From: Gerris lacustris
Lineage: Eukaryota; Arthropoda; Insecta; Hemiptera; Gerridae
Assembly: GCA_951217055.1 (NCBI GenBank)
Contig: OX578276.1
Coordinates: 152,017,012 to 152,081,011, forward strand
Reading direction: 5' to 3'
DNA length: 64,000 bases
This document shows positions 46,997 through 56,165 of the stretch, piece by piece (within the stretch, counting starts at the first letter, position 1; each line of letters begins with the position of its first letter). The notes below the pieces were generated by a model. The model was not told the DNA's origin and did not search any database. It saw only the letters and a list, made by a program, of their open reading frames with translations. The position numbers and the translations under genes are program-made.

Positions 46997-47812
46997 CAGG
47001 GTGGGCCAAAAAAACCGCACTTTTTTGAACACTTAAAGCATCTGTAATAGATAGTAATAGGTTTTAGTAGACTGTAGAGATATGGGGTTTGCGGGGTATG
47101 AAAACTACATTTTTCTACTTTAAATTTCATATCTGTAACTTTAAAAACTATTGGGTGAAAGCCATGCAATGGGTCTTAAAAAAAGTCGTTGTCCGGGTAT
47201 AGTATAATCGTTGTTTGGTCTTATAGTTTTGAGAGAATAAATTACCATATAGTAGAGGGGGGGGGGGGGGGGTGTTCTTTGTAGGTAAGTGGGAGGAGTC
47301 CCTCGGTGTTATTACAAACATTGAAGATGTGTTAAGCACAATGTTGCCTGAAATTGAAGATCAAATGCTAAATTACACGTTTATGCAAGATCTTACCCCG
47401 TCCCATCGCATCGTATTGTATTGCAAACAATACTATACTTGCAAGAGAATTGCCCAGACTTTAGGTAACATTCTGCTTAACACATCTTCAATATTTGTTA
47501 TAACACTGAGGGACTCCTCCCACTTACCTGCAAAGAAACCCCCCCCCCCCCCGTACCATATAGTAATTTATTCCATCAAAAGTATAAGACCAAACAACGA
47601 TTACTACCCGTACCCGGACAACGACTTATTTTAAGACCCTATTTCAAACCGTCATGGCCATGGCTTTCACCCTATAGTTTTTAAAGTTATAGATATGAAA
47701 TTTAAAGTAGAAGAATGTAATTTTCAGACCCCGCAAACCCCATATCTCTATCTATTACAGAAGCTGAGCTATAAGTGTTCAAAAAAGTGCGGGTTTTTTT
47801 TGGCCCACCCTC
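46997..47812 (+). mobile_element. Foldback element with ~345-bp inverted arms and transposase-like core
   Basis: The arms 46997-47347 and 47471-47812 are near-perfect inverted copies starting CAGGGTGGGCCAAAAAAA. TA dinucleotides flank both ends, as in Tc1/mariner insertions. The 123-bp centre (47348-47470) can read PEIEDQMLNYTFMQDLTPSH, then RIVLYCKQYYTC and KRIAQ. YTFMQD..PSH resembles the second-aspartate region of a DDE transposase (F.QD.AP.H). Each arm carries a G/C run (16 and 14 nt). I see a chewed-down transposon whose ends expanded into a palindrome; the transposase reading is tentative. Confidence 0.75.
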
Positions 47813-47888
47813 TATATCATTATACAGGGATTTAAGATCTTTTTCCCAACTTCCTAGCTTCAAGGGTTTAAGTTAATCGTAATTATTT

Positions 47889-48485
47889 TTATCTACGATT
47901 GATACGAAATATAAACATTGTATCTCTGTTTAGATGCGTTGAAAGTGATTCTTTACGTACTTGTATTCATTGCGCATGCGCGTCTCATAATTCTGAAGAA
48001 TTCCTCTTCTTTACCACCCTAGGGCGGTAAAGAAGAAGAATTCTTTAACTTTACGCACGATTAGAGAGTTTGTTTACATTTAACAAAACTAATTTGATGT
48101 TTATTTAATAAAAGAAACTGTTTATATCGAGTTTTTTGTGAAAATCAATGCGTGATTTAAGTGATTATGACGAATATGAGGAGAATAATACGCCTCCCGA
48201 AATAATTAATTCCGCACAAAATACAACTAATGAATTAATGTCATCTTTATCAAAAGAGAAATACGAACTTACATACGGGAAGTTTATTATTTTTTTCTGA
48301 AGTTTCGGAAGTTCTTATTTTTTTCTTATTAAAATCTAACAATCGTAGATAAAGTTCGGTACGCAACTCGTGCGAAAACGGCATTTTGCATTACTCGTGT
48401 GGTTTTACTACCCTCGCTGTCGCTCAAGTGCAAACTCCACACTCGCATGCAAAATGTTTCTTTCCGCACTCGACGCGTAATGTAC
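47889..48485 (+). mobile_element. Family D element, copy D1 (best copy)
   Basis: From the left: end ATCTACGATTGATACGAAAT, hairpin AATTCCTCTTCTTTACC with its complement at about 48000-48043, the ORF at 48148-48300, the inverted CAATCGTAGATAAAG at about 48341, then the long hairpin module from TACGCAACTCGTGCGAAAAC to CGACGCGTAATGTAC. Confidence 0.75.
48148..48300 (+). CDS. Short conserved ORF of family D, copy D1 (50 aa)
   Basis: ATG-started frame of 50 residues: MRDLSDYDEYEENNTPPEII, then NSAQNTTNELMSSLSKEKYE and LTYGKFIIFF. It aligns gap-free with the two minus-strand frames at 18077-18223 and 18625-18786 up to KFI. It is rich in Asp, Glu and Asn at the start, then amphipathic. There is no signal peptide or membrane segment. 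Either it is a functional micro-protein or the N-terminus left from a larger transposon protein. Confidence 0.5.
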   Translation: MRDLSDYDEYEENNTPPEIINSAQNTTNELMSSLSKEKYELTYGKFIIFF

Positions 48486-48536
48486 TATTTCCAGCTCCCA
48501 CTCTCGAATAGGACTCTCCCCTTCTTATTCTCACAT

Positions 48537-49140
48537 CGAAAGTCTGCCAAGTAGTGTGGCACATAGCTTCCTCGCGCCTATTTCACCTACTTTAATGATT
48601 TAATGCTTTTACAAACTATTAGTGATACATTTATTTAATATTCCCCTGATTTTTAAATCTGTCAAAATTATTTTGATTTTTTTTTTCATGAATTAAAGTA
48701 TCAATTTAGCAAAATGTATGTACAGCGCAGACAGTTGAAATTAATATGGGACCATCTGCGGGCTACGTTCCACATATCATCTAAATTTCTTAAAAATCTG
48801 ATTACTTTTAAAGATATAAGTGTAAATAAATGTATGTTTGTGTGCATAAAGAGAAGCAAATGGGCGCCGAAGGTTAACAATTATAAGGGACCAACAATGG
48901 GCTAATCCGGCTAATTATGACCTACCATCCAAATTTCATCAAAATCCGGACGTATAGTTTTTAAGATATGTTGGTTCGCAAAAATTGAGTGACAGACAGA
49001 CACGGAACCAAAAATGTCTCCTGATGTCTGAAACATATTTCTGTCTTGGAATTTTTAAAATCGGAGACATAAAAAGTATTCGTTCTTCAGAACGATCACA
49101 TAGCTTCCGCTTTCTTCGGTAAGCTCGAAATCAATTTTTC
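48537..49140 (+). repeat. Family A repeat, copy A12 (reference-quality)
   Basis: It runs from GAAAGTCTGCCAAGTAGTGT to the end hairpin CTTCCGCTTTCTTCGGTAAG. All family modules are in order, including CGTTCTTCAGAACG (perfect palindrome) and ATCACATAGCTTCCG. Confidence 0.85.
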
Positions 49141-49734
49141 TTCTTCAGAACTATCACATTGCACCTTCGATAACATCGGAGTTAACATCAAAATAATTTT
49201 AACAGATTTAAAAAAACAGGGGGGGGGGGGATTAAATTAATTTGTAAAATAGGTTGTAATAGTTATTTGTGCAACTAGTGCTCAAAGTGGCACTATGCTG
49301 CACTCGAGAGAAATATTACCTGCTGTCTTTCATCTCATGGCGTAGTGCCATTTAAATCAGTCATTTAGCTTCACTAAAGTGAAACTAAATGTTAACTGAT
49401 CTGCTTGCTCATTTCCATAAATTCTGCAGTGACTTAAGATCAAGATTAAAGGAAGGGGGATGGGGGGTCAATTAAGTATCTGTAGGTCACTGTAGGTGTT
49501 GCTTGCTATGGTTGTCACTGCAGCTTGAGAGTCTATCAGTAATACTACGTTACAATGTGTCCTCGTTTGTAACTGTAATAGAGCCAGTTCTATAGCTTTG
49601 ACTTTGTGTAATTTGTTGACCTCTTGCCTACTAGTTCCGACACATAAAAATCACGGCAACACACTCCGGCCCCGGCATTTTCTCTGGCCCACTTTTCTTT
49701 TATAGAAAAAAATGATTTCATATGGCTATCTTCG
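49141..49734. other. Unassigned
   Basis: No gene recognised. A 12-nt poly(G) run at 49219-49230 sits where family A normally has about five G (AAACAGG...GATTAAAT), so 49190-49250 is probably a small A fragment in minus orientation. Confidence 0.4.
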
Positions 49735-50225
49735 GCTTCCTTTTGACAAACCATCCAAATTTTATAAAAATTACATGAGTAGGTAAAAAAAGCCGGGGCA
49801 AAACGAGGGAGCAGGGAGCCCCTCGATGAAGTCACTCAAGGTCACATGGAGGCTCTACGTGGATGTCAAGGTCATTCGTCCCCCGCCCCCGACGTCAAAA
49901 GTACGAGTACTTTTGAAGGTATAGGTGTAAATAAATGAATGCTAGTGTTGAAGAGAAAAAAATGGACGCAGAAGGTTAAAGCATATATAAGACCAACAAT
50001 GGGCTAATTATGACCTACCAACCAAATTTCATTAAAATCAGACGAGCATATTTTAAGATATGTTGGTTCGAAAACATTTAGCGACAGACACAGACACGGA
50101 ACAGACAATGTTCTCAGACGGATTTCTGTCATTATGGAATTTTTGAAATCGGAGACTTAAAATATTTTTGTTTTTCAGAACGATCACATAGTTTCCGTTA
50201 CCTTCGGTAAGCTCGGAACCAAAAT
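49735..50225 (+). repeat. Family A repeat, copy A13, with ~125-bp insert
   Basis: A matches on both sides of 49780-49905, a GC-rich insert bounded by GAGTA on each side (GAGTAGG... and ...GAGTACTTTTG). The 3' hairpin GTTACCTTCGGTAAGCTCGG is intact. Confidence 0.75.
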
Positions 50226-50297
50226 TAACTGTCGAAAAAGGCACGTATATATTTTGTAGGACTCACATATACAAAATTATTATTTATAAAATACTTA

Positions 50298-50640
50298 TAT
50301 TCGGCAAATTAGTGTGGCTCGAAGCTTCCTCTAGTCCTATTTCGTATAATTTAACAAACAAATATGCGCAGAAGATTGAAACTTACATAGGACTAACAAT
50401 GGGCTAATTATGAGCTACCATCCATATTTTATTAAAATCAGACGAGTAGTTTTTAAGATATAATTGGTTCACAAAAATTGAACGACAGAGCACCAGACAG
50501 ACACGGAACCAAAAATGTTCCCTGATGTCTGAAACGGATTTCTGTCTTGGAATTTTTGAAATCTGAGACATAAAAAAAATGTCTTCAGAAAGATCACATA
50601 ACTTCAGTTACCTTCAGATGAAAATTAAGCAAACGTTAGG
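50298..50640 (+). repeat. Family A repeat, copy A14 (middle deleted)
   Basis: The start TCGGCAAATTAGTGTGGCTC is followed directly by ACAAACAAATATGCGCAGAA, so about 250 bp of the middle is missing. It ends near CAGTTACCTTCAG. Confidence 0.75.
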
Positions 50641-51038
50641 AAAAATCCACTTTGAAAGGGGGGACTTATAGAAATATATTTTCATTAGTCTTGGCTGCTT
50701 ATATTTGATCGTCCCACGGATAAAAAAATATTATTTATAAAATCCCGTCAAGTACTTGTCATAGCAAGCTACTAAAAGGGTTTCTTCGGTCATAAAAATT
50801 CATATTTCCTACATTATTTATTTATTTTTTTTTTTTAACTAAAATATGTATAAAGGAGCTGCTTTTGACAAGCAAGGTGTGCACAAATTACCCTTTAGCA
50901 TCTTAGATATGCACTTATTTGGCTTTTTAGGGGTAATGGCCGCCATTTTGGAAACCCGATATATATTTTTGTACATTTCAATACCTTTTAAATGATACTC
51001 TACTTAAAAATGACAAAAAATATAAATGTTGGGTCACT
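50641..51038. other. Unassigned
   Basis: Contains GTAATGGCCGCCATTTTGGA near 50934, similar to other dispersed fragments. No gene. Confidence 0.4.
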
Positions 51039-51050
51039 ATAGTTACGGCC

Positions 51051-51437
51051 GGGGCCTGGGTGGCTCAGAGGCTAGCGCGCTTGCCGTGTGATTACGCAAG
51101 TTAAGCAGCCTCGAGCATGGTCAGTAGAAGGATGGGTGACCGCTTCTGACCACAGCTCTGGGTTCGATTCCCGGACCGGGCCTCCGCTCAATGTCAACCC
51201 AGCATTGTTTAAATAAATGGGAAGCTCCTCAAAAGAGTGGCGCCACCAGGTTTCGGCCTGGAAACCATGTGATGACACTCCTGGTTGTAATACAACCAGG
51301 AGGGGAGTCATGGTTACCGACCACATCTTCACAAAAATGTGAAGATTTCTGTCCCTAACCCGGGTTTGTTCAATGGTCCCACATAAGTGGCCTGAGTCTT
51401 CGGGTGTAAAAGCCCCCCGGAAAAAAAAAAAAAAAAA
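51051..51437 (+). mobile_element. SINE S1, copy 2, with 12-bp target duplication
   Basis: Flanked by ATAGTTACGGCC at 51039-51050 and 51438-51449, and ending in an 18-nt poly(A). The head has a tRNA A-box-like TGGCTCAGAGG (51061-51071) and a perfect B box GGTTCGATTCC (51161-51171). Between them, about 51105-51148 reads AAGTTAAGCAGCCTCGAGC, GGTCAGTA and GGATGGGTGACCGCTT. That is the order and spelling of the 5S rRNA internal promoter (box A, intermediate element, box C). Mobilisation by a poly(A)-tailed LINE such as the one at 55854-60526 is plausible. Confidence 0.9.
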
Positions 51438-51494
51438 ATAGTTACGGCCACCTAAAATTTTTAAAAATTGACTTTTTTTATATTAACCTCAATA

Positions 51495-51560
51495 CCAACT
51501 TTTTGGAACGAAATTCCTTATGACACGTTCTGGAGCCCGGGAGTGAATACGAAATAATTT
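51495..51560 (+). repeat. Family G 5' end fragment
   Basis: TTTTGGAACGAAATTCCTTA, GACACGTTCTGGAGCCCGGG and AGTGAATACGAAAT: only the end hairpin and next module. Confidence 0.6.
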
Positions 51561-51664
51561 CAAGATAAAAAGAACTTTTTATGTACTACGTTTTTAAATT
51601 TTCTGTTAAATCTTATATAATGTTGATAATATAACTGTTATTGTTATTATTATTATTATTATAT

Positions 51665-51986
51665 ATATAAAGTGGCTAATCAGCTGATCGGGTTATCAAA
51701 TTGTTTAGGCACTTCCAGACCACCTAGAGACTCGCGGTTTTTTGCGTTTGGTCCAGAATCGGCCCAAACCGACTAGAAAAATCTGAAAAGTCGAAAAAAT
51801 TTATTTTTACCCCCCTTAAAAAAATATATAAAGTGGCTAATCAGCTGATCGGGTTATCAAATTGTTTAGGCACTTCCAGACCACCTAGAGACTCGCGGTT
51901 TTTTGCGTTTGGTCCAGAATCGGCCCAAACCGACTAGAAAAATCTGAAAAGTCGAAAAAATGTATTTTTACCCCCCTTAAAAAAAT
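51665..51986 (+). repeat. Two-copy 161-bp tandem repeat
   Basis: The units starting at about 51665 and 51826 are almost identical; I see one base change, near the TTATTTTTACC. The unit starts ATAAAGTGGCTAATCAGCTG and ends TTACCCCCCTTAAAAAAAT. Near-identity suggests a recent duplication, possibly of a Helitron 5' end. Confidence 0.93.
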
Positions 51987-53721
51987 AAAAACGGGGGACG
52001 CAAATTGAAGGTTTTCTTCGAAGGGCTATAGCGGCTAAACGGTAAGTCCTATCAAAAAGCGGATAGCACCAGCGGTAACTGATTTTAAAAGATCTACAAC
52101 TTTGGTCTCTTGACTTTTTGTCGTACGACCAACGGTTCTACCTTAAATCTAGAAAATTTGTTAATTTTTAGTAAATTTTTTGACTTTAGCTCTTATGGGG
52201 TAAGTAATTAAGGGTCGATTTAATTTCAGATTGGGGGTTTTGAACCCCACATTAATGCTCTTTAAAATAAGTATTTATTTTTTCAAATTGTCTGTCTTTA
52301 TTGCCGAGAAAAATGAGTATTTATAAAGAAAAACTAATTTAAAATTCCGTAAATACCGCCATGTTTACGTTTTTAAGAAATAATCATGTTTTTATTATTT
52401 TAGTTTATTTGCATAGTTAAACACAAGTATAAAGATAAAGAAAATATAAACAAACAATAAATAATTAAGTTTGTTGTTTGAAAGGTAAAAGATAATAAAA
52501 TACAATAGTGTAAACACACTTTGGATCCTAGACTAGATGTAAACAAAAATGTCCCCTCTCTTTCTTCACCCACTCTCCTTGACGTCAGTTACGTATACAG
52601 CCGTCGTGGACTACACACCTCCCGACATGTTTTCTTATACTACCGACATCTATTAAGGTATAATTTTATTCTTATGTTAACTATTTATTTATTTGTTTTT
52701 ATTACCATATTATTGTTACTACAATTGTTTTTAACAGGTTGGTAAATTCTATATTAAGAAAATGTTTAGTTTAAAACTTTATTTAAATGAATGTTTTAGT
52801 TTATTTAAATGAATATTTTAGTTTATTTAAATGATTTTTTTAGTTTATTCAATTTAGTTTTTTACTTTTTTTAAAATTGATTTTATTATCATATTATTAT
52901 TACTAGAATGACCTGATTTATAGTTTGTTAAATTCTACATTAAGTTAATATTTCAGTTTATTTAAGTGAATGTTTTACTTTATTTAAATAAATGTTTTGG
53001 TATATTTAAATGAATGTTTTACTTTATTTAAATGTTGTTTTACAATATTTAAATGAATGTTTTAGTTTATTTAGGGTAATTTATAGTTATTTGTGTGTTC
53101 TAGATTATAATGAAGCCCCTTAATATGTCAAATTATTTCGACATTGTTTTCTTTTTACATGATGTAGCTTAATTATACATATATGTAATTATTATTTCAC
53201 CTCGACCTTTTCTACTTATGTTTAATTAATTTAGAGTACTAATAAATAATAAAATAAATTAACTGAGGTTCCATCTTTATTATTGTTATTATTATTATTC
53301 TGTAATAAAACTAATCAAATATAATGTAATTTATTTCATGAGAGGGGCAACAATTTACTCTAATATGTTAACACTGTGACATAGCCACCGATTCCTAGCA
53401 TGAACCCTACGGTTTCGACAATCGGTTCTACCTTAAGTAGAGTAAATTTGATCAATGTTTGTTAAATTTTTGACTTCGATTCGGGTGCTTAAACCACAAA
53501 CTAATGCTATTAAATCGGGTATTTATTATTCTATTAATTTGTCGTTTTTTCTGAGAAAAATTAGAATTTATAAAGAACAAACAAATTTAAAATTTCATAA
53601 ATAACTTCATTTTAACTTTTTAACCATTTTTTTAAAGCTTATATTCTATAGTTCAAAACAAGTATGTATAAAGAAATATAAAAAAATATTGAATTATAAA
53701 ATTCGTTCTTAAGGTATATAA

Positions 53722-54102
53722 ATGAGAAATTTAAATTTCATTAATCAATTCGTTATTAATGGAACTAAACTAATCACAGTTAAGATATCTAAATATTTTA
53801 TTCGAGTAAGAAAACCATCTTCGGAGGAAGTAATATTAATTCCAAGAATATCTTTAAATTATGATGGTGTGGAAATTATGATGCATTGAAAGTTCCCCTT
53901 GAAATTAGCTTATTCGATGGCAATAAATAAACCCCAGAGTCAAAAATATTTTTTTGTTGGTGTGAATCTCGGAGTACAAAGTATTATATTTGATGAAATG
54001 GCCTATTCAATTAACCAATATGATAGTAATAGGTATAAAATAGTAGTAATACAGCCACTGATTGAAAATTTAAGATGGTTCCTCGATCTTAAGAAAGAGT
54101 AA
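53722..54102 (+). pseudogene. Helitron Pif1-like helicase C-terminal fragment 1
   Basis: One frame, broken by a TGA at 53887-53889. It reads MRNLNFINQFVINGTKLITV, then EEVILIPRISLNYDG, the stop, and KFPLKLAYSMAINKPQSQKY followed by FFVGVNLGVQ. NGT+L, GE.V.IPRI.L and FP..LA...TINK.QGQ are the successive landmarks of Helitron/Pif1 helicases. Here the GQ of the last motif is SQ. The frame ends at TAA (54100-54102) without the YVALSR motif. Confidence 0.75.
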
Positions 54103-54254
54103 CAAATTATATCTGAAATATACGAAGTGACGTACGTAATAATATATCTTAACGAGTTGCATATGTAACGAATTTATATGACCTTAATGATTTCGTATAT
54201 CCTCCTGAAGTACTTTTTAATAGCCAGCAATATCTCTAATATGTTAAGGCATAT

Positions 54255-54391
54255 CTGAAATAAGTATCTAAATATTCTATTCACGTTAGAAAACCATCTT
54301 AGTTATATATTATAAATTATCAGAGTTCATTAAAAATAAATCCCAGGGCCAAACATCTTTTGTATGTGTGGATCTCAGAAACATGCTTTAG
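54255..54391 (+). pseudogene. Helitron helicase C-terminal fragment 2
   Basis: Second, more deleted copy: TATCTAAATATTCTATTCAC and AGAAAACCATCTT match fragment 1. After a deletion, 54323-54391 reads FIKNKSQGQTSFVCVDLRNM L and a stop. NKSQGQT (54335-54355) is the canonical Pif1-type motif, better preserved than in fragment 1. Confidence 0.7.
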
Positions 54392-54865
54392 CCCCGGCCA
54401 ATGTACGTCGTAGTAAGAAGTAGCTCCTTCATACAAGTTTTGGTACCATCTGAGAGGGCTACAGATGGAATTGCTTATACACGGAATATTTTTACGGTCC
54501 ATTACTACATAGTTAATAGTATTTTGTGTAGCATAGTTTGTTTTTAGGATTACGTTTTAGTTTTAGGTGTGGCCTAGCTATATGTTTCCTCTGGATGGCG
54601 AGGAAATTCCTATTAAGGGAGGCGGAGTTAAATTTTATCCTCATTTTATAATCATTTTGGAAAAAGTCCTGCTTTTTTTGGGAGGACCCATTTTCAAGTA
54701 ATTTATTTAAATTTAAGTTAAGCCATTTTCATTTTCTATATTAAGCTGAACAAATAATTAAGTATAAAGTATTATAATTAATGAATTGGCCTACTCAATT
54801 AACCAATATGATAGTAATAGATATAAAACAGTAATAATATACAGCCACTGATTGCAAGCATGAAC

Positions 54866-54884
54866 CCCGCGCGAAGCGCGGGGC
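54866..54884 (+). repeat. Helitron-type 3' terminal hairpin
   Basis: CCCCGCGC-GAA-GCGCGGGG, a perfect 8-bp stem in otherwise AT-rich DNA. It is preceded by GCATGAA and followed by CGAATGCTTGTAT. Helitron ends have such a hairpin a few bases before CTRR. Here the place is taken by CTTG, so the end is atypical or mutated. Confidence 0.6.
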
Positions 54885-55058
54885 GAATGCTTGTATAATA
54901 TATAATGTTAGTGAAAAAAAAAAGTTCTGAATTTATTTACTTCACATAAATGATAAATGACAACCATCTAGAGAGCTGATCTTAAACCTGTAAAAGGACA
55001 AATCTTTGTACAACGGATCTCCCCCTCCCCAACACCAAATCTAAACCGTGCCATCGAT

Positions 55059-55428
55059 ATATTTGAAATAATATAAATAATACAATCGATATTTCCTATT
55101 TGTGCTGTCATTCAATGTTTATCTATCACAAATTTGAGACCCGTCAAAATGAAGATTCCGTAAATATGGGATATGGCAAAACAAATAAAATAACTTGCGG
55201 ATTTTTTCCGAACTAACTTTCCGTACAGCAAAATTTGCTGAAAACCAATTAAATTCTGCTGAAATATGGCTAAAAGTATTAAAATAATGCATTGTCATCG
55301 TGTTCTGAATTATGCTAAAAGTTTCAAATGTCTAGCTATTCGGGAAGTTAGTTAGAAATCGATTGCCAGATTTGTACCGGACAAACAAACAAACAAACAA
55401 GAAAGCAAGCTAATAAAAACGTAGTAAA
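55059..55428 (+). repeat. Dispersed repeat H, copy 2
   Basis: Matches 1-385 and adjoins family G copy G6 at AACGTAGTAAAAAACGACC. Confidence 0.75.
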
Positions 55429-55429
55429 A

Positions 55430-55853
55430 AACGACCAAAATCACCGTCACAAAACCAAGCGTCACGAAATCTACCGATGACTATAACTTGAGTAAAAGAT
55501 GACCGAGTCAGTTGAAATTTGGTACACATGTTAATTTTACCAATGCCCAGCATGAATTCGTTGGACAACGTTATCCGCCCAAGCGTTCACGCGCAACGCT
55601 CGCGTAAACGTGAGCTTCAAATTTCAAATTGAAATTTTAGGACAGGAAAAAATTCATCTATTTAATGAGGCAAAACACTTTTTTAAATATTTTTTTGTTT
55701 TAGTAAAACGAACACCGACTCTCCTATGAAGTGATAAAGATCGCCAAATTTATTAAAGCGGACCTAAACGTTTAAAATAAAGAAAACAACGTTTTTACCG
55801 ATATCTTAATAAAACTTCGATTTTAATAAAACTTCTTACACATTGTCTAAAGT
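55430..55853 (+). repeat. Family G repeat, copy G6, left part
   Basis: It runs from CGACCAAAATCACCGTCACA through TTGAAATTTGGTACACATGT and AAGCGGACCTAAACG to ACACATTGTCTAAAGT, where the LINE poly(T) begins. The copy resumes at 60540. Confidence 0.88.
55841..55853. other. LINE target site duplication, left
   Basis: CATTGTCTAAAGT is repeated exactly at 60527-60539. Uninterrupted G copies have this sequence once. Confidence 0.92.
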
Positions 55854-55874
55854 TTTTTTTTTTTTTTTTTAATT

Positions 55875-55880
55875 TTTATT
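55875..55880 (-). promoter_or_regulatory. Polyadenylation signal AATAAA of the LINE
   Basis: AATAAA on the minus strand, a few bases before the terminal A-run. Confidence 0.75.
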
Positions 55881-56040
55881 GATTAACACAACTACATAAA
55901 TTACAATGTTATTAGTGTTATTGACATTGTTGTTTTTTTTGGGCGGTGGATAACATGGAAAGGGTATAGTCCATTGACTAATCCTTTTGGCGTGAATAGT
56001 TTAGAACGTAAGATATATGGGTTTACAATAATAAGCCAAT

Positions 56041-56044
56041 AATA

Positions 56045-56090
<46 letters not shown>

Positions 56091-56104
56091 TAATAATAAT
56101 AATC
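56041..56104. repeat. (AAT)n microsatellite in the LINE 3' UTR
   Basis: About 64 bp of AAT/ATA triplets with a few interruptions, between ORF2 and the tail. Confidence 0.92.
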
Positions 56105-56165
56105 AAATAATAATATAAATAGGGATGATAAGTTAGGTAGTAATTAATTGTTAGATTATAATATA

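Larger units (their letters stand above)
51660..54895 (+). mobile_element. Decayed Helitron (putative extent)
   Basis: Helicase remnants at 53722-54102 and 54255-54391, a terminal-type hairpin at 54866-54884 and a duplicated module (CAGCCACTGATTG at 54052 and 54842; CCACCGATTCCTAGCATG at 53386) define a rearranged Helitron region. The left limit is a guess, based on the AT-rich start before the 161-bp duplication. No Rep/HUH motif was found, so the N-terminal half of the protein is lost. Confidence 0.5.

Noticed and set aside
47272..47634. 120-codon open frame as a gene
   Set aside because: Spans the core and arms of the foldback element. Only the central transposase-like stretch is meaningful.
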